From Labrenzia sp. PHM005 (GTDB taxonomy: Bacteria; Pseudomonadota; Alphaproteobacteria; Rhizobiales; Stappiaceae): DNA of 64,000 nt. The DNA lies in assembly GCF_006517275.1 (NCBI RefSeq), contig NZ_CP041191.1, forward strand, positions 1,855,001 to 1,919,000. The letters run 5' to 3'. Below the pieces are notes generated by a model. That model saw nothing but the letters and a program-made list of their open reading frames with translations, made no database searches and was not told the DNA's origin. A program made the position numbers and the translations under genes. Numbering within the stretch: position 1 is the stretch's first letter; the number at the start of each line of letters is the position of its first letter. Positions 34,250 to 42,900 of this stretch are shown here, in pieces.

Positions 34250-35299
34250 ATGACGAACAGACGTGATTTTCTTAAAAAAGCTGGTACCGGCACAGTTGCC
34301 GCCGCTGGCGCAGTAACTCTGGCCGCACCGGCTGTCCATGGTCAGACACCGATCAAGTGGCGTCTTCAGACCTATGCCGGTCCGGCACTGGCTGAGCACG
34401 TGATCAAGCCGCACATTGATGCCTTCAACAAGGCTGCCAATGGTGAAATGGAAATTGAACTCTACACCGCCGACCAGCTGGTCCCGACTGGTGAATTGTT
34501 CCGTGCCATGCAGCAGGGCACTATCGATGCGGTTCAGTCTGACGACGATTCCATGGCATCTCCGACCGAAGTCACTGTTTTCGGCGGTTACTTCCCGTTT
34601 GCATCCCGCTATTCCCTCGACGTGCCGGTTCTGTTCAACCAGTACGGCCTGAAGGAAATCTGGGAAGCTGAATACGCAAAAGTTGGCGTCAAGCACATCT
34701 CTGCAGGTTCCTGGGATCCGTGCCACTTCGCCACCAAAGACCCGATCCGCTCGCTGGCTGATCTTAAAGGCAAGCGCGTCTTTACTTTCCCGACAGCTGG
34801 CCGCTTCATGGCTCAGTTCGGCGTTGTTCCGGTCACCCTGCCTTGGGAAGACATCGAAGTTGCCGTTCAGACCGGCGAACTCGATGGTATCGCCTGGTCG
34901 GGCATCACCGAAGACTACACCGTCGGTTGGGCCGATGTGACCAACTACTTCCTGACCAACAACATCTCCGGTGCCTGGGCTGGTTCCTTCTTCGCCAACC
35001 AGGAACGTTGGAATGAGCTGCCGGATCACTTGAAAACCATGCTTCAGCTGGCCATGGACGCATCCCACTACTATCGCCAGTGGTGGTACTGGGGCGGCGA
35101 AGCCAACCTGCGCGTCAATGGCACTAAGATGGAACTGACCTCCATTCCGGACGAAGAGTGGGCAACTGTTGAAACAGCCGCATTGAAGTTCTGGGATGAA
35201 ATCGCAGCTGAGTCTGAAACCAAGGCGAAAGTTGTCGAGATCTTCAAGAAGTACAACGCGGATATGCAGAAGGCCGGCCGGCCTTACCGCTATGGCTAA
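34250..35299 (+). CDS. TRAP transporter substrate-binding protein (DctP-like)
   Basis: 349-residue periplasmic binding protein. It carries a twin-arginine signal (NRRDFLKKAG, hydrophobic VAAAGAVTLAAPA, cleavage near AVHG-Q), so it is probably exported folded. The mature part is a DctP fold (IKWRLQTYAGPAL, YTADQLVPTGELFRAMQQGTIDA, DLKGKRVFTFPTAGRFM). The conserved ligand-carboxylate Arg is hard to place by eye, and the substrate may be an amino alcohol, polyamine or gamma-glutamyl compound given the neighbours. GGGGAAC precedes ATG 34250. A strong hairpin follows it. Confidence 0.88.
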   Translation: MTNRRDFLKKAGTGTVAAAGAVTLAAPAVHGQTPIKWRLQTYAGPALAEHVIKPHIDAFNKAANGEMEIELYTADQLVPTGELFRAMQQGTIDAVQSDDDSMASPTEVTVFGGYFPFASRYSLDVPVLFNQYGLKEIWEAEYAKVGVKHISAGSWDPCHFATKDPIRSLADLKGKRVFTFPTAGRFMAQFGVVPVTLPWEDIEVAVQTGELDGIAWSGITEDYTVGWADVTNYFLTNNISGAWAGSFFANQERWNELPDHLKTMLQLAMDASHYYRQWWYWGGEANLRVNGTKMELTSIPDEEWATVETAALKFWDEIAAESETKAKVVEIFKKYNADMQKAGRPYRYG

Positions 35300-35354
35300 T
35301 GCACGCCTGGGACTGGCCGCGTCGCTGTGCTGATGCGGTCCGTTCCTGCAACTA

Positions 35355-35385
35355 CCGGTCCGGATCTTAGAACCGTCCGGACCGG
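35355..35385 (+). promoter_or_regulatory. Hairpin after TRAP binding-protein gene
   Basis: Perfect ten-base stem CCGGTCCGGA / TCCGGACCGG with an 11-base loop, 55 bases after the stop. No U-run follows, so it is more likely an mRNA-stabilising or attenuating hairpin than a full terminator. Confidence 0.5.
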
Positions 35386-35436
35386 GACTTTCTAAACTGA
35401 AACAAAACAACAAACCGCCCTACAGGGATCCGACAC

Positions 35437-36804
35437 ATGCCTGGCAATCTGACCTTTGATGCACTGAAATCTCTCGTTTCCACCGGCGAGATCGACACGG
35501 TGCTCACCTGTATCGTCGACATGCAAGGGCGGCTGATGGGCAAGCGTTTCCATGCCCAGCACTTTGTCGACAGTGCTTATGAGGAAACCCATTGCTGCAA
35601 CTACCTCCTGGCGACCGACCTGGAGATGTACACGGTGGAAGGCTATGCCTCGACCAGCTGGTCAGGTGGTTATGGTGATTATGTCATGAAGCCGGATCTG
35701 TCGACGATCCGCTTAATGCCTTGGCTGGAAGGCACCGCGATGGTGATCTGCGATGTGCTGGATCATCACACACATAAAGAAGTTCCGCATTCACCACGCG
35801 CCATGCTGAAGGCACAGGTTGCCCGCATGAGCGAGCTTGGCCTGACACCTGTCATGGCAACCGAATTGGAGTTTTTCCTGTTCGAGAAGAGCTTCGACGA
35901 GCTGCGTAAGAGTGGTTACCGGGATATGGAGCCGATCTCCGGCTACAATGAAGATTACCACATCCTTCAGACGACCAAGGAAGAGGATGTGATGCGGCCG
36001 ATCCGCAACGGTCTTTATGGCGCGGGCATTCCGGTTGAAAACACCAAGGGTGAAGCCGAAGCCGGTCAGGAAGAGCTGAACATAAAATACGCGCCAGCAC
36101 TCGATACGGCCGAATATCACACGATCTCCAAGCATGCGGTGAAGGAAATCGCCTGGGCCAAGGGCCGCTCTGCGACGTTCTTGCCGAAATGGCGCAGCGA
36201 TAAGGTTGGGTCTTCGTCCCACGTGCACCAGTCGGTGTTCGACAAAGACGGCAACAATGTCTTCTGCGATGCCAACGGCGAACACGGCATGTCCGAAATG
36301 ATGCGGCACTACCTTGCCGGCCTCATCAAATACGCACCGGACTACACTTATTTTCTGGCGCCTTACATCAACAGCTACAAGCGCTTCCAAAAAGGCACCT
36401 TCGCCCCGACCAAAACGGTCTGGTCGATCGACAACCGCACCGCTGGTTTCCGCCTGTGCGGTGAAGGCACCAAGGCGCTGCGGATTGAATGCCGGATCGG
36501 CGGGTCGGATCTGAACCCTTATCTGGCGCTTGCGGTTCAGATTGCTGCAGGCCTGAAAGGTATTGAAGAAATGCTGCCGCTCGACAAGCCGACGTCCGGC
36601 GACGTTTATGAAGCAAAAAAAGCCAAGGAAATTCCGCATACCTTGCGCGATGCGCGCGACACCATGCGCAAGTCGAAATTCCTGCGGGAAGCTTTCTCCG
36701 ACGCAGTGATCGATCACTATGCGCGTGCGGCGGAATGGGAAATCGAAGAGTTCGACCGGGCCGTGACCGATTATGAAATCGCCCGGGGTTTTGAAAGAGC
36801 CTAA
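35437..36804 (+). CDS. Glutamine-synthetase-like gamma-glutamyl-amine ligase
   Basis: 455-residue ATP-dependent ligase of the glutamine synthetase superfamily. Metal and substrate motifs are intact: MATELEFFLF near residue 139, GEAEAGQEELNI near 205, GSSSHVHQS near 260 and RIECRIGGSDLNPYLA near 350. The N-terminal VDMQGRLMGKR motif is typical of PuuA-like enzymes that glutamylate amines rather than ammonia. The adenylylation Tyr segment of GlnA-I is not apparent. With ALDH, iron ADH and an amidohydrolase in the same operon, it probably makes a gamma-glutamyl derivative of an amino alcohol or monoamine. Confidence 0.85.
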   Translation: MPGNLTFDALKSLVSTGEIDTVLTCIVDMQGRLMGKRFHAQHFVDSAYEETHCCNYLLATDLEMYTVEGYASTSWSGGYGDYVMKPDLSTIRLMPWLEGTAMVICDVLDHHTHKEVPHSPRAMLKAQVARMSELGLTPVMATELEFFLFEKSFDELRKSGYRDMEPISGYNEDYHILQTTKEEDVMRPIRNGLYGAGIPVENTKGEAEAGQEELNIKYAPALDTAEYHTISKHAVKEIAWAKGRSATFLPKWRSDKVGSSSHVHQSVFDKDGNNVFCDANGEHGMSEMMRHYLAGLIKYAPDYTYFLAPYINSYKRFQKGTFAPTKTVWSIDNRTAGFRLCGEGTKALRIECRIGGSDLNPYLALAVQIAAGLKGIEEMLPLDKPTSGDVYEAKKAKEIPHTLRDARDTMRKSKFLREAFSDAVIDHYARAAEWEIEEFDRAVTDYEIARGFERA

Positions 36805-36806
36805 CA

Positions 36807-38192
36807 ATGACAAACAAAGTAACCTGTGTTTCCCCGATTGACGGTTCCGTCTATGCGGAACGTCCGGTGTTGTCTCCAGAAGAAGCGCGTGCGGCCGTTG
36901 CCCGGGCCAAGTCGGCCCAGCTTGAGTGGCAGAAGCGTCCGCTGAGCGAGCGGATTTCATTGGTCTTGGCTGGTGTCGCCAAGGTTGGTGAGATGAACGA
37001 TGAGATCGTTCCGGAACTTGCTCATCAAATGGGCCGTCCGGTCCGCTATGGCGGTGAATTCGGCGGCTTCAACGAGCGCGCCACCTATATGGCCGAGATC
37101 GCCGAAGAGGCTCTGGCGCCGATTGAAGTGGCCGACGATGCGTCCTTCAAACGCCTGATCAAGCGCGTTCCACATGGTGTGGTTCTGGTCGTAGCGCCTT
37201 GGAACTATCCTTACATGACGGCGATCAACACGGTCGCCCCTGCTCTGATCGCGGGTAATTCCGTTGTCTTGAAACATGCTTCCCAGACGCTGCTCGTCGG
37301 TGAGCGCATGGCGAAGGCTTTCCACGAAGCTGGTGTCCCGGCTGATGTTTTCCAGAATGTCTTCCTCGATCATGGCACAACGTCTGCACTGATTGCTGAA
37401 AAATCCTTCGGCTTTGTCAACTTCACCGGCTCCGTCGGTGGCGGTCAGGCGATGGAAAAGGCAGCGGCCGGTACCTTCACCGGCGTTGGCCTGGAACTCG
37501 GTGGCAAGGACCCGGGTTATGTCATGGAAGATGCCGATCTGGATGCTGCCGTCGACACGCTGATCGATGGCGCGATGTTCAATGCCGGCCAGTGCTGCTG
37601 CGGTATTGAGCGCATCTATGTGGTCGAAAGCCTCTATGACGCCTTTGTCGAAAAGGCGGTGAAGATCGTTGATGGCTACAAGCTCGGCAATCCGCTGGAT
37701 GAAGACACAACCATCGGCCCGATGGCCCATGCCCGCTTTGCGGCTGAAGTCCGTGCTCAGACGAAAGAGGCGATTGCGGATGGCGCCAAGGCTCTTATCG
37801 ATCCGGCCCAATTCCCGGAAGACGATGGCGGCGCCTATCTAATGCCGCAAATCCTGGTCAACGTCGATCATTCCATGCGCGTCATGCGCGACGAGAGCTT
37901 CGGCCCGGTTGTCGGCATCATGAAAGTCAAGGACGACGCGGAAGCTATTCGTTTGATGAACGACAGCAACTTCGGTCTGACGGCTTCACTCTGGACTAAG
38001 GATACCGCACGCGCCGAAGCGATTGGCGATCAGATCGAGACGGGAACCGTGTTCCTGAACCGCGCGGACTATTTGGACCCGGCGCTGTGCTGGACAGGCT
38101 GCAAGGACACCGGCCGCGGTGGTGGTCTTTCCATCATCGGGTTCCACAATCTGACCCGTCCGAAATCCTATCACCTCAAGAAAGCTCAATAA
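36807..38192 (+). CDS. Aldehyde dehydrogenase
   Basis: 461-residue NAD(P)-dependent aldehyde dehydrogenase. The Rossmann segment VVAPWNYPYMTAIN lies near residue 130, the catalytic Glu in LELGGKDPGYV near 233 and the nucleophile in NAGQCCCGIERIY near 268. It starts two bases after the ligase stop and is followed by the iron ADH after one base. In the proposed route it oxidises the gamma-glutamyl amino-aldehyde (as PuuC does) to the acid. Confidence 0.92.
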   Translation: MTNKVTCVSPIDGSVYAERPVLSPEEARAAVARAKSAQLEWQKRPLSERISLVLAGVAKVGEMNDEIVPELAHQMGRPVRYGGEFGGFNERATYMAEIAEEALAPIEVADDASFKRLIKRVPHGVVLVVAPWNYPYMTAINTVAPALIAGNSVVLKHASQTLLVGERMAKAFHEAGVPADVFQNVFLDHGTTSALIAEKSFGFVNFTGSVGGGQAMEKAAAGTFTGVGLELGGKDPGYVMEDADLDAAVDTLIDGAMFNAGQCCCGIERIYVVESLYDAFVEKAVKIVDGYKLGNPLDEDTTIGPMAHARFAAEVRAQTKEAIADGAKALIDPAQFPEDDGGAYLMPQILVNVDHSMRVMRDESFGPVVGIMKVKDDAEAIRLMNDSNFGLTASLWTKDTARAEAIGDQIETGTVFLNRADYLDPALCWTGCKDTGRGGGLSIIGFHNLTRPKSYHLKKAQ

Positions 38193-38193
38193 G

Positions 38194-39339
38194 ATGGTGC
38201 TGACTGCCAATTGGTCATATCCAACCGCCATGCGCTTCGGCGCGGGACGCATTTCGGAAATCGCTGATGCCTGTAAGGCATCTGGCATCTCCAAGCCGCT
38301 GCTTGTGACCGACAAAGGTCTGGCAAGCATGGACATCACCACCAAGACCCTGGACCTCCTGGATGCAGCCGGTTTGGGCCGAGGCTTGTTTTCAGACGTT
38401 GATCCCAATCCGACCGACCTGAATGCGGCGGAAGGCGTTAAAGTCTATCAGGAAGGCGGCTATGACGGCGTTGTTGCTTTTGGCGGCGGCTCCGGGTTGG
38501 ACCTTGCCAAAGTGATTGCCTTCATGGCGGGGCAAACCCGTCCGCTTTGGGACTTTGAAGATGTTGGTGACTGGTGGACTCGCGCCAATGCCGATGCCAT
38601 CGCGCCGATTGTTGCCGTTCCAACCACAGCCGGTACCGGGTCGGAAGTTGGCCGCGCCAGCATCATCACCAAGGTTGATACGGCCGAGAAGAAAATCATC
38701 TTCCATCCGAAAATGCTGCCATCCGTGGTCATCTGCGATCCGGAACTTACGGTTGGCATGCCGAAATTCCTGACGGCTGGTACCGGGCTTGATGCCTTCG
38801 CGCATTGTGTGGAAGCCTACTCCAGCCCGCATTACCATCCGATGAGCCAGGGCATCGCTCTGGAAGGCATGCGGCTGGTCGTGGACTATCTGCCGCGGGC
38901 CTATGCGGACGGCACGGATCTTGAAGCACGCGGCCACATGATGTCGACGGCTGCCATGGGCGCAACGGCGTTCCAGAAGGGCCTCGGTGCGATCCACGCG
39001 CTCAGCCATCCGATCGGTGCGGTGCACCACACCCACCACGGCACGACGAATGCTGTGTGCATGCCGGCGGTTCTGCAGTTCAACAAGTCTGCCATCGCAG
39101 AACGGTTCGACAAGGCCGCAGGTTATCTTGGCATCGAAGGCGGTTTTGACGGCTTCTGCGCGTTCGTCGATGAGTTCAACGCATCGATGAACATTCCGAA
39201 GACCTTGACCGACCTCGGCGTCAAGGATGCGAACATCGAAGAGCTGACGGCTGCCGCCCTTCGCGACCCAAGCACCGGCGGCAACCCGATCGAAATGACG
39301 GTAGAGAACACGCGGGCGCTTTTTGAAGAGATCATGTGA
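38194..39339 (+). CDS. Iron-containing alcohol dehydrogenase
   Basis: 381-residue group III alcohol dehydrogenase. The NAD(P) motif GGGSGLDLAK lies near residue 91, VPTTAGTGSEV near 144, and the metal ligands in DAFAHCVEAY near 200 and HALSHPIGAVHHTHHG near 268, where several His occur in a cluster. It is the last gene of the RpiR-controlled operon and is closed by a strong terminator. It probably converts an alcohol group, perhaps of a gamma-glutamylated amino alcohol, to the aldehyde used by the preceding enzyme. Confidence 0.92.
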   Translation: MVLTANWSYPTAMRFGAGRISEIADACKASGISKPLLVTDKGLASMDITTKTLDLLDAAGLGRGLFSDVDPNPTDLNAAEGVKVYQEGGYDGVVAFGGGSGLDLAKVIAFMAGQTRPLWDFEDVGDWWTRANADAIAPIVAVPTTAGTGSEVGRASIITKVDTAEKKIIFHPKMLPSVVICDPELTVGMPKFLTAGTGLDAFAHCVEAYSSPHYHPMSQGIALEGMRLVVDYLPRAYADGTDLEARGHMMSTAAMGATAFQKGLGAIHALSHPIGAVHHTHHGTTNAVCMPAVLQFNKSAIAERFDKAAGYLGIEGGFDGFCAFVDEFNASMNIPKTLTDLGVKDANIEELTAAALRDPSTGGNPIEMTVENTRALFEEIM

Positions 39340-39363
39340 TTTCAGGTTTTTCGTTAGAAGATC

Positions 39364-39390
39364 AAAGGGCGCCATTCGGCGCCCTTTTTT
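39364..39390 (+). terminator. Rho-independent terminator of the RpiR-controlled operon
   Basis: Perfect ten-base stem AAAGGGCGCC / GGCGCCCTTT with an ATTC loop and a run of six T. It lies 24 bases after the iron ADH stop. Confidence 0.9.
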
Positions 39391-39411
39391 AATACTAACG
39401 ATGCCAGACTT

Positions 39412-39517
39412 CTTGTCGCCCCAGCGAAGGCTGGGGCCTAGTAACCTCATGAAATAGCTTTTTAGCGCCCATACGCGTCACGGAGTACTGGGTCCCAGCC
39501 TTCGCTGGGGCGACAAG
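39412..39517. repeat. Long inverted repeat (MITE/REP-like)
   Basis: CTTGTCGCCCCAGCGAAGGC-TGGG (39412-39435) is repeated as its exact complement at 39494-39517, 58 bases apart, and the similarity continues imperfectly a few bases inward. Each 24-mer also contains its own short palindrome CCCAGCGAAGGCTGGG. It fills the gap between two convergent operons. Confidence 0.7.
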
Positions 39518-39528
39518 AGATAACGGCC

Positions 39529-40011
39529 TCAATGCCCACCCATGTCCCCATGCACAGCGACCATGTCCAGCTCTGCCGCCTGGGGTTTGATTGCCGAAAA
39601 CCCTTCGTGGATGCCTTCGTCTGACAATTCACGCTGGACGGCGAGAAGGGTGTTGTCGTCGTGTTCGGTGCACATTTCGGCCATGTAGGTGAGTTCTTCA
39701 GCTGCAACACCGCGGGCAGCGTCAACGGATGGGGCGCCGTAGATGTCGACAAAATGCTGGGCCAGCCGGGTCACCAGCGTATCGAATTCGGTTTCCTCAA
39801 TTGGCGTGATGGCTACAAAGGTCACCCGGCCAAACGTCTCCAGGCCGAGCCAGCCGTTGGTGAAGGCCTGCCGGGCTTTGCCGGTCAGCTCGGCTTCGGT
39901 CCAGTCTGAAAACTCAAAGCCGCCGGAGAGGCACCATTCTCCCGTGCGGGCCGGGGAGAAATAAACATTCTGATCACTCTCATCGAGGTGGATCGCACGG
40001 GCGAGTTTCAT
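39529..40011 (-). CDS. DUF6505 family protein
   Basis: 160-residue acidic cytoplasmic protein that I place in the DUF6505 family by its start (MKLARAIHLDESDQNVY) and its company. Function is not established. It is the last gene of a leftward run DUF6494-Mrp-lipoate-ligase-like-DUF6505, whose stops and starts overlap by a few bases. The run lies beside the formate dehydrogenase genes and probably contributes to cofactor or cluster assembly for that enzyme. No catalytic motif is visible; a late His/Asp-rich tail (VAVHGDMGGH) could bind metal. Confidence 0.65.
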   Translation of the reverse strand: MKLARAIHLDESDQNVYFSPARTGEWCLSGGFEFSDWTEAELTGKARQAFTNGWLGLETFGRVTFVAITPIEETEFDTLVTRLAQHFVDIYGAPSVDAARGVAAEELTYMAEMCTEHDDNTLLAVQRELSDEGIHEGFSAIKPQAAELDMVAVHGDMGGH

Positions 40012-40715
40012 GATGTTCCCTCAAGTAGAGTTGTCAGCGGGATGAGTTTGGTGGTGTCGCCGGTTCGAAGCAGCATTCCGAAGTCTTCATCGAGACCGAC
40101 AAAGGTTCCGGCCTCTCCGCCAATTTCGATCTCTTCACCAAGATTTTGTGCCAACCCGCGCCAGTCGGAATGGATCGGGCGCGCGCCGTCCTCCTGCCAG
40201 CGGTTAATCCAATAGAGCGTGTGCCGGACCCAGCTTTCAAGGAGCTGATCAGGTGTGATCTCGCTGCAGCCTTCTTCCATCAAATAGGTGTGGTTGGGGT
40301 TCTCGCCGGGATTTCCCTCCGGGCTCTCAATATCGAGTTCCAAACCGACAACCAGCCAATCCGGCGTCGCGGAAGGTTCTGTTCCAGACGCCCGGACCCG
40401 CAACCGCCCGCAGGTGGCACCATTCACCCGGATGTTGCCATCCCACTCCAGATGGACAGCAACCTCCGGGGGAGCCAGTGCGCCGAGCGCGGCCTGAAAT
40501 CCAAGGCCGCAGACGGGAAGCATGGTCATGGCCTGTTCCAAAGGAACTTCAGGCGTGAAGATCAGGGTTGCGCGCAACGTGCCGCCGTCAAGATTGTAGA
40601 CGACCGTTCCCGGATCCGTCCCGATGACTGCCAGGGCAATGGCTTTGTCGAAGGGATCCGCTTGCCCTTCCAGCGGTACACCTTGGAAAAGCGGCGGAAA
40701 TTGCAGCTCGCTCAC
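40008..40715 (-). CDS. Biotin/lipoate ligase-like protein with DUF4444 tail
   Basis: 235-residue protein resembling the biotin/lipoate A/B ligase fold (N-terminal FDKAIALAVIGTDPGTVVYN, central LEWDGNIRVNGATCGRLRV near residue 92) with a small C-terminal beta domain (EEIEIGGEAGTFVGLDEDFGMLLR) of the DUF4444 type. The canonical catalytic motif of BirA, GRGRxG, is not apparent, so activity is uncertain. It overlaps both Mrp and DUF6505 by four bases. A role in formate dehydrogenase maturation is inferred from the conserved neighbourhood. Confidence 0.68.
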   Translation of the reverse strand: MSELQFPPLFQGVPLEGQADPFDKAIALAVIGTDPGTVVYNLDGGTLRATLIFTPEVPLEQAMTMLPVCGLGFQAALGALAPPEVAVHLEWDGNIRVNGATCGRLRVRASGTEPSATPDWLVVGLELDIESPEGNPGENPNHTYLMEEGCSEITPDQLLESWVRHTLYWINRWQEDGARPIHSDWRGLAQNLGEEIEIGGEAGTFVGLDEDFGMLLRTGDTTKLIPLTTLLEGTS

Positions 40716-41836
40716 GCAGGCACCTCCTCAGCTGCCAATTGGGCGTTGAGCGCATCGGCGAGCTTGATGAAAGCAGCGGACTCGGGCGCATCCGGCGACT
40801 GGATCACAGCTGGGGTGTCGCTGTCAGCTGCAGTGCGGATGGACAGGTGCAGCGGAATTTCTGCCAGAACCGGAACCCGTAATTCGGCCGCTTCTTTCGC
40901 GACGCCGCCATGACCGAAGATATGTTCTTCATGGCCGCATTTGGAGCAGATGTGCGTTGACATGTTTTCCACCATGCCGAGGATGGGCACCTTCATTTCC
41001 TGGAACATGCTGATGCCCTTGCGCGCGTCCAGCAGAGCAATGTCCTGCGGTGTTGAGATGATCACAGCACCATCGACGGCGAATTTCTGGGACAAGGTCA
41101 TCTGCACATCGCCGGTGCCGGGCGGCAGATCGACAATCAAGATGTCGAGCGCTCCCCACTGAACCTGGGTCATCATTTGTTGAAGTGCGCCCATGAGCAT
41201 TGGCCCGCGCCAGACGACAGCCTTGTCCGCCGGGATCATCAAACCGATCGACATCAAGGTGACGCCGTGATTGCGCAAGGGCAGGATCGTCTGCCCGTCT
41301 GGCGAAGACGGCCGTCCTTTGATCCCAAGCATTTCCGGCTGCGATGGTCCATAAACGTCGGCGTCCAGCAGGCCAATTTTCAGGCCTTGGGCAGCGAGGG
41401 CGCAAGCAAGGTTCGACGCCACCGTCGACTTGCCGACACCACCCTTGCCGGAGGCGATAGCGATAATCTTTTTGATCCCCGGAACCCGCTGCGGGCCGGA
41501 AGTTCCTGGCGCTGCCGGGATTGGCTTGATCGGTTTGAGTTCACCGGGCTGCGGCGCGGTCTCTGGTGCGGCCTGAGCACTTGGTTGATCAGAATGGGAC
41601 GTGAGAATGACCTGCGCCGACTTACAGTCGGCGAGATTTTGCAGTTTGGCGGTCGCCTCTTCCCGGAGTTGCTCCATCTCATCAACCCGGCTTGGGTCGA
41701 TGTTGAGCACAAAGCGGACAACACCATCGTTAACAGTGAGCCCCCGCATCATGCCGGTCGCCAGCAAGTCTTCGCCCGTTGAAGGGTCAAAAACAGTTTT
41801 CAGGGTCTCAATGACAGTTTCGCGCGATAACGGCAC
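40712..41836 (-). CDS. mrp: Mrp/NBP35 family P-loop ATPase
   Basis: 374-residue iron-sulfur carrier ATPase (ApbC/Mrp). The N-terminal 90 residues form a MIP18/DUF59-type domain, then a proline-rich linker. The deviant Walker A ASGKGGVGKST is near residue 135 and the Walker B-like DILIVDLPPGTGD near 235. The cluster-binding C-x2-C pair is present in HICSKCGHEE near 300. It sits in the formate dehydrogenase accessory run, so it probably supplies [4Fe-4S] clusters to the dehydrogenase or polyferredoxin, though it may serve the whole cell. Confidence 0.9.
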   Translation of the reverse strand: MPLSRETVIETLKTVFDPSTGEDLLATGMMRGLTVNDGVVRFVLNIDPSRVDEMEQLREEATAKLQNLADCKSAQVILTSHSDQPSAQAAPETAPQPGELKPIKPIPAAPGTSGPQRVPGIKKIIAIASGKGGVGKSTVASNLACALAAQGLKIGLLDADVYGPSQPEMLGIKGRPSSPDGQTILPLRNHGVTLMSIGLMIPADKAVVWRGPMLMGALQQMMTQVQWGALDILIVDLPPGTGDVQMTLSQKFAVDGAVIISTPQDIALLDARKGISMFQEMKVPILGMVENMSTHICSKCGHEEHIFGHGGVAKEAAELRVPVLAEIPLHLSIRTAADSDTPAVIQSPDAPESAAFIKLADALNAQLAAEEVPA

Positions 41837-41837
41837 G

Positions 41838-42032
41838 TTAGCTCTGCCCCTTTATTTCGCCTTCAACGACATGCTCCATCCCGAGCTCTTCGATCGTCAA
41901 CACGGCTTTGATTTTAAAGTTCTTGCCCGCCGGTCCACCTGCTTCGCGTACCGCATTTTCAATAGCTTGCTGGGAGGTGACCCCAACCTGTTTTAAAAAC
42001 TTGCGCATCGACATGTTAAAATCATCGTTCAT
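41838..42032 (-). CDS. DUF6494 family small protein
   Basis: 64-residue soluble protein, assigned to DUF6494 by its pattern (MRKFLKQVGVTSQQAIENAVREA followed by KIKAVLTIEELGMEH). Function is unknown. It is the first gene of the leftward accessory run, one base before Mrp, and divergent from a cytochrome c gene. AGAACCAAAT lies upstream of ATG 42032 without a strong ribosome binding site. Its constant company with formate dehydrogenase accessory genes suggests a scaffold or assembly role, which is inference. Confidence 0.7.
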   Translation of the reverse strand: MNDDFNMSMRKFLKQVGVTSQQAIENAVREAGGPAGKNFKIKAVLTIEELGMEHVVEGEIKGQS

Positions 42033-42087
42033 TTGGTTCTCCCGGTATTTGTAACATGCATTGACGTATCGGCACCTGCGCTCCTAG

Positions 42088-42107
42088 GCTGGCGTATTAA
42101 TACCAGC
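42088..42107. promoter_or_regulatory. Palindrome between divergent accessory genes
   Basis: GCTGG-N10-CCAGC contains the perfect ten-base palindrome GTATTAATAC at 42094-42103. It lies between the DUF6494 and cytochrome c starts, 18 bases before the cytochrome GTG, and could be an operator or overlap a -10 region. Confidence 0.3.
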
Positions 42108-42125
42108 TGCGTGAGGGAGGAGCGC

Positions 42126-42884
42126 GTGTGCTGCCGTTTATTTTTATTGGCTCTGATTGGAGTGGGTCTGATCGTGGGATCTCCCGCCAGAGCAATTGCG
42201 GCTGGATCTTTCCAGCTGAGCGTGCCGCAGGATCTGCGCGATAGCGGTTTTCTGAAATATCTTCTGCCGCGGTTCTCGCTCAAAACCAACACCCGTATTG
42301 AACTGGTGGATGCCGGAACACCTGCCGATGCGGACCTTTCCGATGGGGCGGATGGAACGCCCGTATTTGAAGGTCTCGGCAAAGTCTGGGTCTTAGCTGT
42401 AAAAGTGGACGCGCCAGGTGTTGTGCGGTTTGAAGAGTGGCTCACAGGGGATGTCGGCCGGCGGACGATAGATGGTTTTCCGGCTAAGAATGGTGTTTCG
42501 TTTGCCGCAGCCGCTGCCCGTGCTGTGGAAGTGGACCCGGGTCTGATTGCCGGCGATGCCGGGCGCGGTGAAAAACTGGCGGTCCTGCATTGCGGCCGTT
42601 GCCATCGGGTCAATGCAGCAAAGCGGATCTCAGGAATTGGGTCGACGCCGTCGTTTGCCATTATGCGCAGTTTCGCTGACTGGCAAGCGCGGTTTGAGGG
42701 GTTCTTTGCGATCAACCCCCATCCGTCTTTTACCGTGATCAAAGACGTCACCGAGCCCTTCGATGAAACCCGGCCGCCTGCGATCGTACCGGTGGAAATG
42801 ACTATGGGCGAACTGGATGCGATCATGGCTTTTGTATCGCGTATTCCGCCGGCCGATCTTGGAGCGCCGCTCAAAGTCCAATAA
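42126..42884 (+). CDS. Periplasmic cytochrome c family protein
   Basis: 252-residue exported protein with one heme-binding motif HCGRCH near residue 157. The open frame begins far upstream, but GTG at 42126 follows GGGAGGAG and starts a good signal peptide (CCRLFLLALIGVGLIVGSPARAIAA). The first 140 mature residues have no recognised domain and the cytochrome portion follows; a Met ligand may be in PVEMTMGEL. It faces away from the accessory run and toward the polyferredoxin gene. It may accept electrons from the periplasmic formate dehydrogenase, which is inferred from position. Confidence 0.75.
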   Translation: MCCRLFLLALIGVGLIVGSPARAIAAGSFQLSVPQDLRDSGFLKYLLPRFSLKTNTRIELVDAGTPADADLSDGADGTPVFEGLGKVWVLAVKVDAPGVVRFEEWLTGDVGRRTIDGFPAKNGVSFAAAAARAVEVDPGLIAGDAGRGEKLAVLHCGRCHRVNAAKRISGIGSTPSFAIMRSFADWQARFEGFFAINPHPSFTVIKDVTEPFDETRPPAIVPVEMTMGELDAIMAFVSRIPPADLGAPLKVQ

Positions 42885-42900
42885 TCCTTCAGGCTCACGG

